Part shown: piece after piece, positions 13,147-21,803 of the stretch
Numbering within the stretch: position 1 is the first letter of the stretch
How the letters are laid out: each line of letters begins with the position of its first letter
Virus record (IMG/VR): IMGVR_UViG_3300025012_000155
Coordinates: 1 to 45,543 of that record
Strand: one strand, 5' to 3'
DNA: 45,543 nt
Origin: a virus
The notes under the pieces: model-generated
Told to the model about the DNA's origin: nothing
What the model saw: the letters and a program-made list of their open reading frames with translations, nothing else
Databases searched by the model: none
Program-made: the position numbers and the translations under genes

Positions 13147-13224
13147 GCTATTTCCCATTAAAAGACATTCTCGCGGTGGGCGGGGATGTTCCAAGTCCGA
13201 TAGCCACAATGGAGCGCATCGGCG

Positions 13225-13872
13225 ATGGATCAGAAACGATCCAAAAACAAAGGCAGGAAAGAGGGGACATCTCCGGGCGGGGGGTCCCCTTCTGCCGTTG
13301 AAGAAGAAAAACCTTTCCTTTTTGATCCCTCCCTCCCCTTAGAGAATGAGCGGCACGAGCGGTTCGTCCTGGAACTGCTCGCGTACAAGTCACAGACTCA
13401 AGCCTACCTTCGAGCCTATCCCAATTCATCTTATGATTCCGCTCGTAATTCCGCGTCCGACCTCATTGCGAATCATTGCGTGAAGGAACGACTCGAATAT
13501 CTCCGCGAAGAACAGAAGACTCGCTGCAAAATGACCGCTGATGAAGTGCTCTTCGGGCTCACTCTCGCGGCTCGTTTTGATCCTGCCGATTTGTATCGTC
13601 CCGACGGGTCGATGATCCCTATTACCGAGCTACCTCCAGAAGTGCGCCAGTGCATCGAGAAGGTTGAATTCGATGAGATATACATGGGCGAAGGCAAGGA
13701 CCGGAAGGTTATCGGGCGGACGGGTAAGGTCCAGGCAATGAGCAAGAAGGCGGCATATGAGCTGCTTGGGAAGGCTCACAAGCTGTTTACGGATAAGGTT
13801 ATTCACGAGCACAAGTTCAGCCTTGAAGACATTCTCGCCGGAGATACTTCAGAGGTGGCGAATGAGAATTAA
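13225..13872 (+). CDS. terS: Terminase small subunit
   Basis: The 215-residue product has the Terminase_2 pattern. Residues 40-95 include RHERFVLELLAYKSQTQAYL and YPNSSYDSARNSASDLIANH, followed by VKERLEYLREEQKTR, a DNA-binding helical domain. An oligomerisation region follows (ITELPPEVRQCIEKVEF, GRTGKVQAMSKKAAYELLGK). It recognises the packaging site and feeds DNA to the large subunit two genes on. The N-terminal 35 residues are Gly/Pro/Lys-rich. Start ATG 13225 has only a weak GGAG 11 bases upstream. Confidence 0.9.
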   Translation: MDQKRSKNKGRKEGTSPGGGSPSAVEEEKPFLFDPSLPLENERHERFVLELLAYKSQTQAYLRAYPNSSYDSARNSASDLIANHCVKERLEYLREEQKTRCKMTADEVLFGLTLAARFDPADLYRPDGSMIPITELPPEVRQCIEKVEFDEIYMGEGKDRKVIGRTGKVQAMSKKAAYELLGKAHKLFTDKVIHEHKFSLEDILAGDTSEVANEN

Positions 13873-13984
13873 GGTTGGTCGCGTTGAGGCTACTTTTTGG
13901 GTGTGGATCGCTCTCATCGGTCTTTTTGGGAGTGCCCTTACCTCAACTCTTGCATTTGTAGCTTTTATCTGGAGCCTGTCATGA
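13862..13984 (+). CDS. Small membrane protein between the terminase genes
   Basis: ATG 13862 lies in the end of terS, and the stop overlaps the large-subunit start. The 40-residue product has two hydrophobic stretches (TFWVWIALIGLFGSALTSTL and LAFVAFIWSL) after a basic N-terminus, so one or two membrane helices. Size and hydrophobicity would suit a holin-like protein, but the place inside the packaging operon is unusual. Confidence 0.55.
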   Translation: MRIKVGRVEATFWVWIALIGLFGSALTSTLAFVAFIWSLS

Positions 13985-15486
13985 GTTCCGCGCTTGCTCG
14001 GGCTAGTTCCCGAATCAGATCCTGGAGGGAAAACCCCGCTCAGTTTGTCCATGAGGAATTCGGGGATAATCCGGACGAGTGGCAAGTCGAGGTGCTTAAC
14101 GCTCTTGGTGGTGGGCATCAGCCCGTTCGTCGCGTAGGAATGAAGGCCTGTACAGGCCCAGGTAAGACTCGCGTTCTCGGGTGGGCTGGCTGGCACCGGC
14201 TCAGTTGTTTTGGAGGGAAGGGAAAGCATCCAAAAGGCGCTGCGCTGGCAATCACCAAGGATAATCTCAAAGACAACCTGTGGCCGGAACTGATAGGGCT
14301 TAGGCAGAAAAGCGAATATTTAAAAGCCGCTTTCACTCCAACCAAAGAGCGCATTTACGCGAATGATCATCCCGAAACCTGGTTCCTATCCGCTCGTTCC
14401 TTTGCCAAAGATGCAGACGCTGACGCGATAGGACGGGCGCTCTCTGGGCTGCATTCTCCCTTCCCCTTCATCCTTCTCGACGAGATCGGGGATATGCCGG
14501 TCGCAGTGGGTCGGACTGCCGATCAGATATTCACCGGATCACCTATCGACGCGGTTATTCTGGCGGCCGGCAACCCGACGAGCGTCAATGGCCTTCTCTA
14601 TCAGATATGTACGAAGCTGCGGGAAAGCTGGAAAGTGGTCACGGTTACCGCGGATCCTGACGATCCAAAGCGTACGCCGCGGGTGAGTGCTGAACTGGCT
14701 CGGGCTCAGATCAAGGAATTCGGGAAAGATAATCCGTGGATCATGGCGACGATTCTCGGGCTGTTTCCTTCCGTTGGGTTCAACAATCTGATAGGCGTCG
14801 AAGATGTTGAAACGGCGATGAAGCGGACCTACCACGAGGAGGATTATTCCTTTGCTGCGAAGATCCTCGGGGTCGACGTTGCCCGGGAAGGAGATGACCG
14901 CTCGACTATCTGCCCGCGTCAAGGGCTTGTATGCTTCAGGCCGAAGATCTTTCGGAACATTCGCGGTAACGTCCTGGCCGGCTACATCGCACAGGCTGAG
15001 GACAAATGGGGCGCGGACGGAACAATCGTTGACGGCACCGGGGGCTATGGTTCAGGCGTCATTGATGCTGGCTTCACCATGGGGCGCAGCTGGTTTGACT
15101 GCCAGTTTTCCGGAAAGGCGTTCAATCCTAAGTTTGCCAACAAACGAGCGGAGATCCTTTTCCTCTTTGCCGATTGGATTGTCAAAGGTGGCGCCCTCCC
15201 CTATCTGCCGGAACTGCTCCGGGAACTGACCGGCATCACGTACACCTTCCAGGGTGATCAATTCCTTGTCGAGCCGAAGAAGATCATTAAGGCGCGGCTC
15301 GGGGTATCAACTGACTTGACGGACGGATACGCGACAACTTTTGCCTTTCCGATAGTGCCGAAACCGAAGATCCCCGCGAATATCCACATCGGGGCAAATG
15401 GCGAATATGATCCGGTCGCTCGTGCTGCCGAACAAATGCAGAAGGCAGGGCGCGGCGATTACAACCCTTTTGATGAGAGGAGATAG
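13981..15486 (+). CDS. terL: Terminase large subunit
   Basis: The 501-residue product, starting at ATG 13981, has an ATPase P-loop-like MKACTGPGKTRVLGWAGW near residue 55 and Walker B FILLDEIGD near 163. The nuclease domain carries ILGVDVAREGDD near 295, DGTGGYGSGVID near 350 and STDLTDGYATTFA near 445, giving the acidic residues of an RNase-H-like nuclease. It pumps DNA into the prohead and cuts concatemers. The start overlaps the small membrane gene (ATGA). The family fits podoviruses of the BPP-1 kind. Confidence 0.94.
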   Translation: MSSALARASSRIRSWRENPAQFVHEEFGDNPDEWQVEVLNALGGGHQPVRRVGMKACTGPGKTRVLGWAGWHRLSCFGGKGKHPKGAALAITKDNLKDNLWPELIGLRQKSEYLKAAFTPTKERIYANDHPETWFLSARSFAKDADADAIGRALSGLHSPFPFILLDEIGDMPVAVGRTADQIFTGSPIDAVILAAGNPTSVNGLLYQICTKLRESWKVVTVTADPDDPKRTPRVSAELARAQIKEFGKDNPWIMATILGLFPSVGFNNLIGVEDVETAMKRTYHEEDYSFAAKILGVDVAREGDDRSTICPRQGLVCFRPKIFRNIRGNVLAGYIAQAEDKWGADGTIVDGTGGYGSGVIDAGFTMGRSWFDCQFSGKAFNPKFANKRAEILFLFADWIVKGGALPYLPELLRELTGITYTFQGDQFLVEPKKIIKARLGVSTDLTDGYATTFAFPIVPKPKIPANIHIGANGEYDPVARAAEQMQKAGRGDYNPFDERR

Positions 15487-15489
15487 ACG

Positions 15490-15717
15490 ATGAAGTATTT
15501 CTCTGGCGTGGCAGTGGTGACTTGCAGTTCTTCGCCTCCCTCCCCTCCCCCTCCGGCGCCTCCGCCTCCTGAAGAACAAGACGCGGGAGTCGTTGCATCC
15601 AGGGACAATGAACGGCGTCGTCGTCGGGCTGCGGCAAGCAATACGTTTCTCACGGCAAGCACAGGCGCTGCGGCTGCTCCTGCGATGGTCGGCACAAAAA
15701 CATTACTCGGGCAATAA
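15490..15717 (+). CDS. Proline-rich small virion-module protein with shared N-terminal leader
   Basis: ATG 15490 follows GAGGAGATAGACG. The 75-residue product has a short N-terminal leader MKYFSGVAVVT directly before CSSSPPSPPPPAPPPPEEQ, then a basic and Ala-rich tail. Similar Pro-rich small proteins sit between terminase and portal in related phages, where as I recall the protein starts at about the CSSSP position. The leader ends with GTG-ACT, which could be that older start. Role unknown. Confidence 0.65.
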   Translation: MKYFSGVAVVTCSSSPPSPPPPAPPPPEEQDAGVVASRDNERRRRRAAASNTFLTASTGAAAAPAMVGTKTLLGQ

Positions 15718-15729
15718 CAGGACTATTGG

Positions 15730-15748
15730 TTCTTCTACTGTAGGAGAA
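15730..15748 (+). promoter_or_regulatory. Recurrent TTCTACTA-type palindrome, copy 3
   Basis: TTCTTCTACTGTAGGAGAA is an imperfect palindrome (CTAC/GTAG with TTCT/AGAA) that overlaps the ribosome site AGGAGAAAG of the portal gene at 15756. The overlap would let a hairpin or bound protein control portal translation or transcription. Confidence 0.45.
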
Positions 15749-15755
15749 AGCGGAC

Positions 15756-17444
15756 ATGAAATCAGAGAATCAGGAAATAGTTGAAAAGATCAATTCCCGG
15801 AAGGGTTCTCTCCGTCTGGAACGCTCCTCTTTCATTACTCACTGGCAGGAGATAACCCGGTACATCTCTCCTCGTTCGGCGCGGTATCTAAGGACCGAGC
15901 GCAATCGCGGAGAGAAGGTGCACCAGGAAATCATCAACGAAACGGGGACCATCGCCTCCCGGACGCTCGAATCCGGAATGATGGCGGGGATGTCCTCTCC
16001 TGCTCGTCCGTGGTTCATGCTCGGACCTCCAGATCCTGGGATGAAAGAATTTGGACCGGTGAAGGAGTGGATCGATTTTGTCACGCGGACGATGCGGGAC
16101 ACCTTTTCACGCAGCAACATCTATTCGGTGCTGCCGAAAGCATATGGTTCCCTTGGGGACTATGGGACTGCGGCATTTGGACTGCTGGAGGATGACAAGG
16201 AAATCGTTCGGGCGTACCCCTTCCCCGTTGGCTCGTACTGTCTTGACTGCAACGACCGGATGACCGTTGACACCATTTACCGGGAATACTCGCTCACGGT
16301 GCGGCAAGTCGTCGAGAAGTTTGGAGTAGAGAACGTTTCAATTGCCGTTCGCAACCTGTGGGACAAGGGCAATTACGGAGTATGGATTCCGATCGTCCAT
16401 GCTGTCGAGCCAAATTTTGCAGCGCAACCGGGGAAGATGAACTCTCGGGATAAGGCTTTTCTCTCCGTCTATTACGAGGAGGGAGGCGACAGGAATCAAG
16501 CTCTCCGCGTCATGGGCTTCGACGAGTTTCCTGCTCTAGGTCCCCGCTGGTCGGTGAACGGCGAAGATGTTTATGGGACCAACTGTCCCGGAATGCTGGC
16601 GCTCGGGTCGATTAAGGGTTTGCAACTGCTGGAGCGCAGGAGTTACCAACTAGGAGACAAAATTGTCAATCCTGCCATGAATGCCGACGCAACACTTCGC
16701 AACACTGGAATGGATCTCCTACCGGGTGGAAAGAACTGGGTCCCAGGAATGAGCCAGACCGGGAATCCCGGCATCCGGCCTATACATGAGGCCGATCCTC
16801 GGGGGATTCAATGGTTTGAAGCAAAGATCAGGGAAGCGGAGAACCGCATCCGTCGAGCCTACTACGAAGATCTCATGCTCATGCTGGCTCAGTCCGACAA
16901 TCCGCAGATGACGGCGCGGGAAGTCGAGGAGCGGCATCAGGAGAAGCTGCTCGTCCTGGGTCCGATGATGGAGCAGCAGAATGACGACCTATTTGATCCG
17001 CTCATTGACCGGACGTTCAACATCATGCTCCGCCGCGGGATGTTCCCCCCTCCTCCTCAGGAACTTCTTGGAAAACCTCTCCGCGTTGAATACGTCTCGA
17101 TCATGGCACAGGCTCAAAAGCTTATCGGTGTCGCTTCAATTGAGCGATTCATCGGGTTTGTCACAAACATGGCCGCAACGACTCAGCGCTTTGATCTGCT
17201 CGACAAGGTGGATTTTGATCAGACTATTGACGAGTACGGGGACATGACCGGAGTGTCGACAAAGATCATCGTCCCAGACGATGTTGTTGCCGGGAAGCGG
17301 GATCAACGCGCACAGGCTGAACAGGCTCAGAGAGTGGCTGAGACCATGCCGGCAATGCAGCAGGGAGCACAGGCAGCAAAGGCGCTGAGTGAAACAGACA
17401 TGGAAGGCGTGAATGCTCTGACTCGCCTTATAGGTGGCGCATGA
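15756..17444 (+). CDS. Portal (head-to-tail connector) protein
   Basis: The 562-residue product matches podoviral head-to-tail connecting proteins. It starts EIVEKINSRKGSLRLERSSF, then HWQEITRYISPRSARYL, with SGMMAGMSSPARPWFMLG near residue 75, PKAYGSLGDYGTAAFGLLED near 125 and RRAYYEDLMLMLAQ near 370. Twelve copies form the channel at the capsid vertex used by terminase and tail. The family is normally about 500-560 residues, so it is complete. It overlaps the next gene by 4 bp. No N-terminal leader of the kind seen in other head genes is present. Confidence 0.93.
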   Translation: MKSENQEIVEKINSRKGSLRLERSSFITHWQEITRYISPRSARYLRTERNRGEKVHQEIINETGTIASRTLESGMMAGMSSPARPWFMLGPPDPGMKEFGPVKEWIDFVTRTMRDTFSRSNIYSVLPKAYGSLGDYGTAAFGLLEDDKEIVRAYPFPVGSYCLDCNDRMTVDTIYREYSLTVRQVVEKFGVENVSIAVRNLWDKGNYGVWIPIVHAVEPNFAAQPGKMNSRDKAFLSVYYEEGGDRNQALRVMGFDEFPALGPRWSVNGEDVYGTNCPGMLALGSIKGLQLLERRSYQLGDKIVNPAMNADATLRNTGMDLLPGGKNWVPGMSQTGNPGIRPIHEADPRGIQWFEAKIREAENRIRRAYYEDLMLMLAQSDNPQMTAREVEERHQEKLLVLGPMMEQQNDDLFDPLIDRTFNIMLRRGMFPPPPQELLGKPLRVEYVSIMAQAQKLIGVASIERFIGFVTNMAATTQRFDLLDKVDFDQTIDEYGDMTGVSTKIIVPDDVVAGKRDQRAQAEQAQRVAETMPAMQQGAQAAKALSETDMEGVNALTRLIGGA

Positions 17445-18088
17445 CAGCCGAAGAGCAGCTTCAACAGTATCTTTTACAGAAAAGTGCGTCTGCAATACTG
17501 GATCACGTCGCAGAAGAGGACCCTCATTCTCAGTACACAACCGAGGACGAGGCATCGTCTTTAGCTCCAGTGCAAAGCGTAAACAATGAAACAGGAGACG
17601 TTGTAACCACTTTAGACAAGGTCACGGAACAAGGCGCAAATTCTTCTCGGTTAATTTCTTGCGGTGGAAAAGTGGCGCTTACTCCTGATGGGGGCATCGC
17701 TGTACTACTCACAAACAAAACCGGAGCACCCTCGGTAAAAGGCGAAGTTGTCACAGTAAACACCACGGTCAGCAGTGCTGTTGAAAAAATCGTTGTAGAT
17801 AATCCGAACCCTATTGGAGTTTTTTACGAGTCAGACGTTGCTGATGGTTTGGGCGCATGGGTTGTGGTATCCGGGATAGCAGACGCCTATTTTGTGGGCG
17901 ACACAGCTCCAGGGCATATAGCAAGAGGCTTCTTAGGTGGCGATTCCGGATATGTTGTGGGCCAGGTCATGTCAGAGGTTTATCCGGTTGCTCCATTTGC
18001 CTCTGATAAGCATTTCTACGAAATAGGTCATGTACTAGAGAGTCGAGTCGGACCCGGATTAGCAAAAGTGGTACTCCATTTCAACTGA
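17441..18088 (+). CDS. Probable head decoration or minor virion protein
   Basis: The 215-residue product starts in the portal stop. The first 45 residues (EEQLQQYLLQKSASAILDHV, EEDPHSQYTTEDEA) look like the collagen- or fibre-attachment segments found in some structural proteins. Residues 85-215 (VLLTNKTGAPSVKGEVVTV, WVVVSGIADAYFVGD, HFYEIGHVLESRVGPGLAKVVLHFN) match a small beta domain often encoded next to capsid genes and presumed decorative. Its DNA is more AT-rich than the portal gene, suggesting exchange. Function inferred. Confidence 0.55.
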   Translation: MTAEEQLQQYLLQKSASAILDHVAEEDPHSQYTTEDEASSLAPVQSVNNETGDVVTTLDKVTEQGANSSRLISCGGKVALTPDGGIAVLLTNKTGAPSVKGEVVTVNTTVSSAVEKIVVDNPNPIGVFYESDVADGLGAWVVVSGIADAYFVGDTAPGHIARGFLGGDSGYVVGQVMSEVYPVAPFASDKHFYEIGHVLESRVGPGLAKVVLHFN

Positions 18089-18096
18089 GAGGCGAC

Positions 18097-18456
18097 ATGG
18101 ATAGAAAAGAGACAATAAATTTTCTCCGACGCGAGCAGGAGATTGGAGATTTGAAGAAAGTCATGGAGACGCCAGAGGGCCGTCGGTTTATCTGGCGGAT
18201 TCTTGGGGAGGCCGGAGTTTTCCGGTTGTCATTTGTAGCTGGATCTCCAGACGCGACATTTTTTAACGAGGGCGCTCGGAATAACGGACTCACTCTCCTG
18301 AACGAGATTATGACCGAAGTTTCGGGAAGTTTCCTCTTAATGCAAAAGGAGGCAATTGAACATGAAGAGAAACAGCGAGCTTTGCAAAACAGACACCGGG
18401 AGGAGACTGATTTTTCTGCTGGCTACGGCGGTCTTGACGACTCCGGGGGAAGGTGA
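18097..18456 (+). CDS. Bbp19-like virion-module protein
   Basis: The 119-residue product carries the Bbp19-type pattern: VMETPEGRRFIWRILGEAGV, FVAGSPDATFFNEGARNNGL, then LLNEIMTEV. BPP-1 and many related podoviruses have this small protein just before the scaffold. Its exact role is not known to me. The last 95 bp overlap the scaffold gene in another frame. Confidence 0.75.
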   Translation: MDRKETINFLRREQEIGDLKKVMETPEGRRFIWRILGEAGVFRLSFVAGSPDATFFNEGARNNGLTLLNEIMTEVSGSFLLMQKEAIEHEEKQRALQNRHREETDFSAGYGGLDDSGGR

Positions 18457-19192
18457 AGGAGAAGGCGCAGGGGGAGAGGAAGAAGGGTCAGGCGGCGAAG
18501 GTGCGTCCGAAGGTTCTTCTACAGGAAAAGAAGGGGGTGAGGTAGATCTTACCACTCTATTCCCCGCTGAAATGGTCGAGGCTCGAAAGGCGGAACTTGC
18601 TGCAGCCAAAGCGGAAGAAGATCGTCGAGCGGCACTTACTGACGAGCAACGGGCGGAAGAGGATCGGGTCAAGACGGAGGAGGCAGCAAAGAACCAGGTT
18701 CCTGAAGAGTACGCGGACTTTACCGTCGAGGAAGGCGTCATCATCGACGCGGATCTTCTCGAAGAATTCAAGCCTCTGGCGAAGGAACTCGGGCTCACAC
18801 AGGAGAAAGCTCAGAAGCTTATCGACCTATCAGCAAAGCACAATCAGAAGATCATGGACGGCATTCTCGCAGCTCACGAGCAGCGTAAAGCGTCATGGCT
18901 CGAAGCAGCAAAAAAAGATCCGGAGATCGGCGCGGATATCAGCTTGTTTGATGACAAAGATCCGGAGTCGGTCAAAAAGTCCGTCGCCTTCCGTGCATTC
19001 AACACGATTGCTGCCGGGGCTCCAGGACTCAAGGCAATGGTTGATGAGCTTGGAATAGGCAACCATCCGGAGTTTCTTCGCGTGTTCCATCGCATCGGCA
19101 AGAACATGAGGGAGGACACTTTCGAGCAGGGCAAGGGCGGCGGAGGTGGAGAGAAGACCATTGCTAAATCCCTGTGGCCGGGAATGAATTAA
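18362..19192 (+). CDS. Capsid scaffolding protein
   Basis: ATG 18362 follows AAAGGAGGCAATTGAAC. The 276-residue product is acidic and Gly/Glu-rich at 30-65, then helical and charged to the end, with the conserved YADFTVEEGVIIDADLLEEF and LGLTQEKAQKLIDL patterns of podoviral scaffolds, ending GGGGGEKTIAKSLWPGMN. It directs capsid assembly and leaves before packaging. The N-terminus holds RRLIFLLATAVLTTPGE, a hydrophobic leader like those of the neighbouring head genes. TTG-ACG in the leader, preceded by GGGAGGAG, may mark an older start. It overlaps the Bbp19-like gene. Confidence 0.8.
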   Translation: MKRNSELCKTDTGRRLIFLLATAVLTTPGEGEGEGAGGEEEGSGGEGASEGSSTGKEGGEVDLTTLFPAEMVEARKAELAAAKAEEDRRAALTDEQRAEEDRVKTEEAAKNQVPEEYADFTVEEGVIIDADLLEEFKPLAKELGLTQEKAQKLIDLSAKHNQKIMDGILAAHEQRKASWLEAAKKDPEIGADISLFDDKDPESVKKSVAFRAFNTIAAGAPGLKAMVDELGIGNHPEFLRVFHRIGKNMREDTFEQGKGGGGGEKTIAKSLWPGMN

Positions 19193-19277
19193 TCCACTTT
19201 GAAAGGAGGGAAACGGTTTTATCAGTGACAGTAGCAGGAGGACCGAAACCATAAATCAAGTGAAAGGAGTACAACAG

Positions 19278-20315
19278 ATGAAAAGAAAATTTGTCATGGG
19301 AGCGGCTATCCTGACTACCACAGCCGCTGGTGCAACCGCTCTAACTCTCGCAGATTGGGCAAAGCGACTTGATCCGGACGGGAACGTTCCCAAGGTTATT
19401 GAGATGCTTTCTCAGAAAAACGAGATCCTCGAAGATATGCTCTTCGTCGAGGGCAACCTTCCGACGGGTCATCGTTCGACCATTCGGACGGGGCTTCCTG
19501 AAGCAGCATGGCGGAAGCTGAACTACGGGACTCCGCAGTCCAAATCTCAGACCGTCACGGTTGACGACAACTGCGGCATGCTGGAAGCTCGGGGGCAGAT
19601 TGACCTGAAACTTGCTGCTCTCAACGGCAATTCCGCAGCGTTCCGCCTGTCCGAAAACTCCGCCTTCCTGGAGGCAATGAATCAGGAGATGGCGGAAGCG
19701 GTCATCTATGGCGACACCGATGTCGATCCTGAAAAGTTCCTCGGCATGGCTCCGCGGTTCTCTGACATCGGGGCCGGCGCTCCGTCCAATGCCGTGAACA
19801 TCATCGATGCCGGCGGCGAAGGGTCCGACAATACCTCCATCTATTTTGTCGCATGGGGAGAGGATACCTGCCACGGCATATTCCCAAAAGGATCGAAAGC
19901 CGGGATTGTCCACCAGGACCTTGGCGAAGGCGATGCTTTTGACGCAGCCGGGAATCGCTTCCGGGCGCTCATGGATCTTTGGCAGTGGGACTGCGGACTT
20001 GTGGTCCGGGATTGGCGGTATGTCTCCCGCATCTGCAACATCGACGTTCCGCTCATCAGGACCGATGTCCCCTCCATGAAGGCGCTGCTTAACTTCCTGG
20101 TGGATGCAGAAGAGCGCATTCAGGACATGAACACCGGCAAAGTAGCTATCTACTGCAACCGTACTATCCGGGCGGCTCTCCGCAAGGCAATCATCGAGAA
20201 GCTTTCCAACAACCTGACGGAAGAAACCGTAGCCGGCAAGCGGGTTACCATGTGGAACGGGATTCCTGTTCGCATCGTGGACAAGATCCTGTTGACTGAG
20301 ACTCGCGTTGTTTAA
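19278..20315 (+). CDS. Major capsid protein (BPP-1-like) with N-terminal leader
   Basis: ATG 19278 has AAAGGAG eight bases upstream. The 345-residue product is the BPP-1-type HK97-fold capsid protein: DWAKRLDPDGNVPKVIEML, LFVEGNLPTGHRSTIRTGLP, SAFLEAMNQEMAEAVIYGD, EKFLGMAPRFSDIG, WNGIPVRIVDKILLTE. In relatives, as I recall, the protein begins at about TLADxAKR. Here about 20 extra residues precede it (MKRKFVMGAAILTTTAAGAT), basic then hydrophobic, like a leader. CTG-ACT inside it is a possible relic start. Its removal or retention in the virion cannot be told from sequence. Confidence 0.92.
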   Translation: MKRKFVMGAAILTTTAAGATALTLADWAKRLDPDGNVPKVIEMLSQKNEILEDMLFVEGNLPTGHRSTIRTGLPEAAWRKLNYGTPQSKSQTVTVDDNCGMLEARGQIDLKLAALNGNSAAFRLSENSAFLEAMNQEMAEAVIYGDTDVDPEKFLGMAPRFSDIGAGAPSNAVNIIDAGGEGSDNTSIYFVAWGEDTCHGIFPKGSKAGIVHQDLGEGDAFDAAGNRFRALMDLWQWDCGLVVRDWRYVSRICNIDVPLIRTDVPSMKALLNFLVDAEERIQDMNTGKVAIYCNRTIRAALRKAIIEKLSNNLTEETVAGKRVTMWNGIPVRIVDKILLTETRVV

Positions 20316-20322
20316 CCTGCGA

Positions 20323-20338
20323 TTCTACTACCGTAGAA
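20323..20338 (+). promoter_or_regulatory. Recurrent TTCTACTA-type palindrome, copy 4
   Basis: TTCTACTACCGTAGAA has perfect 6-bp arms (TTCTAC/GTAGAA) around TACC. It lies between the capsid and cement genes, 8 bp after the capsid stop and just before the stem at 20342. Confidence 0.6.
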
Positions 20339-20341
20339 GAA

Positions 20342-20367
20342 GGGGCCGCTCTCTCCGGAGGCGGTCC
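20342..20367 (+). other. Hairpin after the capsid gene
   Basis: GGGGCCGC pairs with GCGGTCCC (8 bp with one G-T pair) around an 11-base loop. The sequence after it (CATAACCAAAC) lacks a T run, so a Rho-independent terminator is not supported. It could stabilise the abundant capsid mRNA or attenuate transcription. Confidence 0.5.
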
Positions 20368-20397
20368 CATAACCAAACAAAGAAGGGAGTAAAGACC

Positions 20398-20874
20398 ATG
20401 TTACGAAAACTGAAGCTCTTCCTTGCGGGAGCGATCATCACGACCATAATCGACAAGTTTAACGAGTTCTCCGACGCTCAAGCATTCACGACCGGGGCGA
20501 ATACATCCACGTTCTCGTTCGACACTCACGGCGCGGACATTGGCTCCGGCGAGAATCTGTATCTCGTCATTCAGTGCGATGTTACTTGCACGTCGAATGG
20601 CGCGGCAACTGTCGCCTTTGCCTATGTCGAGGACGACAATGCGGATCTTTCGACTGCTACCGTTCTGCACGAGACGGCTGCAATCGGCAAAGCAACGCTT
20701 GTCGCCGGGTACCAGGTGCTCAAGATGAAGATTCCCGCAAACACGAAGCGATATGTGGGGGTTACTTACACCGTCGCAACCGCAGACCTGACTGCCGGGA
20801 AGTTTTCCGCGTTCCTCTGCAAAGACATCACGGACGCAAAAACCCGGATGTATCCGGCTGGCTATACCATTTAA
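20398..20874 (+). CDS. Bbp16-like capsid cement protein with N-terminal leader
   Basis: ATG 20398 follows AGAAGGGAGTAAAGACC. The 158-residue product matches Bbp16-type cement proteins from about residue 20 (FNEFSDAQAFTTGANT, then IGSGENLYLVIQCDV, GYQVLKMKIPANTKRYVGV, RMYPAGYTI). These trimers sit on the outer capsid and stabilise it. The first 18 residues (MLRKLKLFLAGAIITTII) are an extra basic-hydrophobic leader like that on the capsid protein. It is part of the head operon. Confidence 0.8.
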   Translation: MLRKLKLFLAGAIITTIIDKFNEFSDAQAFTTGANTSTFSFDTHGADIGSGENLYLVIQCDVTCTSNGAATVAFAYVEDDNADLSTATVLHETAAIGKATLVAGYQVLKMKIPANTKRYVGVTYTVATADLTAGKFSAFLCKDITDAKTRMYPAGYTI

Positions 20875-20898
20875 CGAATGACGGGAAGGAGGTAACTC

Positions 20899-21288
20899 AT
20901 GCCGTTTTATAAAGCAATCAAAAGAGGATGGGACGGACGGCGCATCCGCAAGGAGGGCACGGTCTTTTGGTTTGATGGTCCGAAAGGGTCATGGATGGCG
21001 GAATGTGACCCGGCAGGCAACATCAAGGCCGGAGAAAAGGACCTTGTCCCTCAGCGCGATGTCCGGGCGGGAGCAAGCAAGTCGACGGGAAAATCGCGGA
21101 ACGAACTTCGGGATCAACTCCGGGAGCTGAAGATCAGCTTCCCAGCAACCGCCGGCGCCGTGCAACTGGCGGAACTGCTCCGTCAACATCAGGAAGGCGA
21201 GCCGGTCGAACCGAAGGCAGCGGCAGAAGGAGAGACAGTAACTCCTGAAAGCGGCACCAAAGGGACCAGCGACACGGACGTAATTTAA
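20899..21288 (+). CDS. Small phage protein with HeH/LEM-like tail
   Basis: ATG 20899 follows GGAAGGAGGTAACTC. The 129-residue product starts with a compact SH3-like stretch (AIKRGWDGRRIRKEGTVFWF, KGSWMAE). Near 65-95 comes SRNELRDQLRELKISFPATA then GAVQLAELLRQH, which resembles HeH/LEM mini-domains common in phage head proteins. The tail is acidic and disordered. Probably a head-tail accessory protein; function not known. Confidence 0.65.
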   Translation: MPFYKAIKRGWDGRRIRKEGTVFWFDGPKGSWMAECDPAGNIKAGEKDLVPQRDVRAGASKSTGKSRNELRDQLRELKISFPATAGAVQLAELLRQHQEGEPVEPKAAAEGETVTPESGTKGTSDTDVI

Positions 21289-21326
21289 CCCGCTTAGGCG
21301 GCATTCTTCACGGAAGGAGAGACAGC

Positions 21327-21716
21327 ATGAAGAAGCTCAACGTTTACACCTTGCTGGCTGTTGTGGCAGCGCTGCTGATGACGTGCGCTCTTGCATTTGG
21401 TCAGGGCAAGGCTGAAAGGTACGGAGACGACAAAACTGAAGCGGTGGATGGATTCGCCGTCAGATCTATTACTCACTATGCCCACACGAAAGCAAACGTA
21501 ACGGTCCCCCTAACTGCTACTGGCGCTTCTGCAGTAACCAAGTTCTGCGCCTTCTGTACCAAAGCGCTGACGGTCATGATAAACGGCACTGGAGATGCCC
21601 GGACGATCCCCGCAAACACCGATTATTGCCGAACGGTCAGAAGGGGGGTGACTTCCCTTGTATTTGGGGGAGCATCCTCAGCCTCGACAAACATTCAATT
21701 TGAGCGCGGTTATTAA
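21327..21716 (+). CDS. Small secreted-type protein with signal peptide in the tail region
   Basis: ATG 21327 follows GGAAGGAGAGACAGC. The 129-residue product begins with a textbook Sec signal: KKLN, then VYTLLAVVAALLMTCALAFG with a likely cut before QGKAERYG. The mature part is a small beta domain with two CxxC/C pairs (FCAFCTKAL, YCRTVRRG). An exported protein in the middle of the virion operon is unusual. It may be a decoration or fibre-like protein that carries a leader, or a surface protein made by the host. No family recognised. Confidence 0.65.
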   Translation: MKKLNVYTLLAVVAALLMTCALAFGQGKAERYGDDKTEAVDGFAVRSITHYAHTKANVTVPLTATGASAVTKFCAFCTKALTVMINGTGDARTIPANTDYCRTVRRGVTSLVFGGASSASTNIQFERGY

Positions 21717-21735
21717 GTTTTTTACCTGTTGATAG

Positions 21736-21767
21736 AACGCCGGGGCTTTCCGGTTCCGGCGTTTTCT
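21736..21767 (+). terminator. Probable intrinsic terminator or attenuator
   Basis: AACGCCGG (21736-21743) pairs with CCGGCGTT (21756-21763) and is followed by TTC. The T run is short (GTTTTC). It sits between the signal-peptide protein and the holin-like gene, so partial termination is likely. Confidence 0.55.
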
Positions 21768-21803
21768 TGAGCAGGTAAACAAAGCGGAGAGGGGAGGCGA
21801 ATT

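Noticed and set aside
13120-13150. Sigma70 promoter from TTGACA at 13120
   Set aside because: No acceptable -10 hexamer lies 15-19 bp downstream; the region is dominated by the palindrome.
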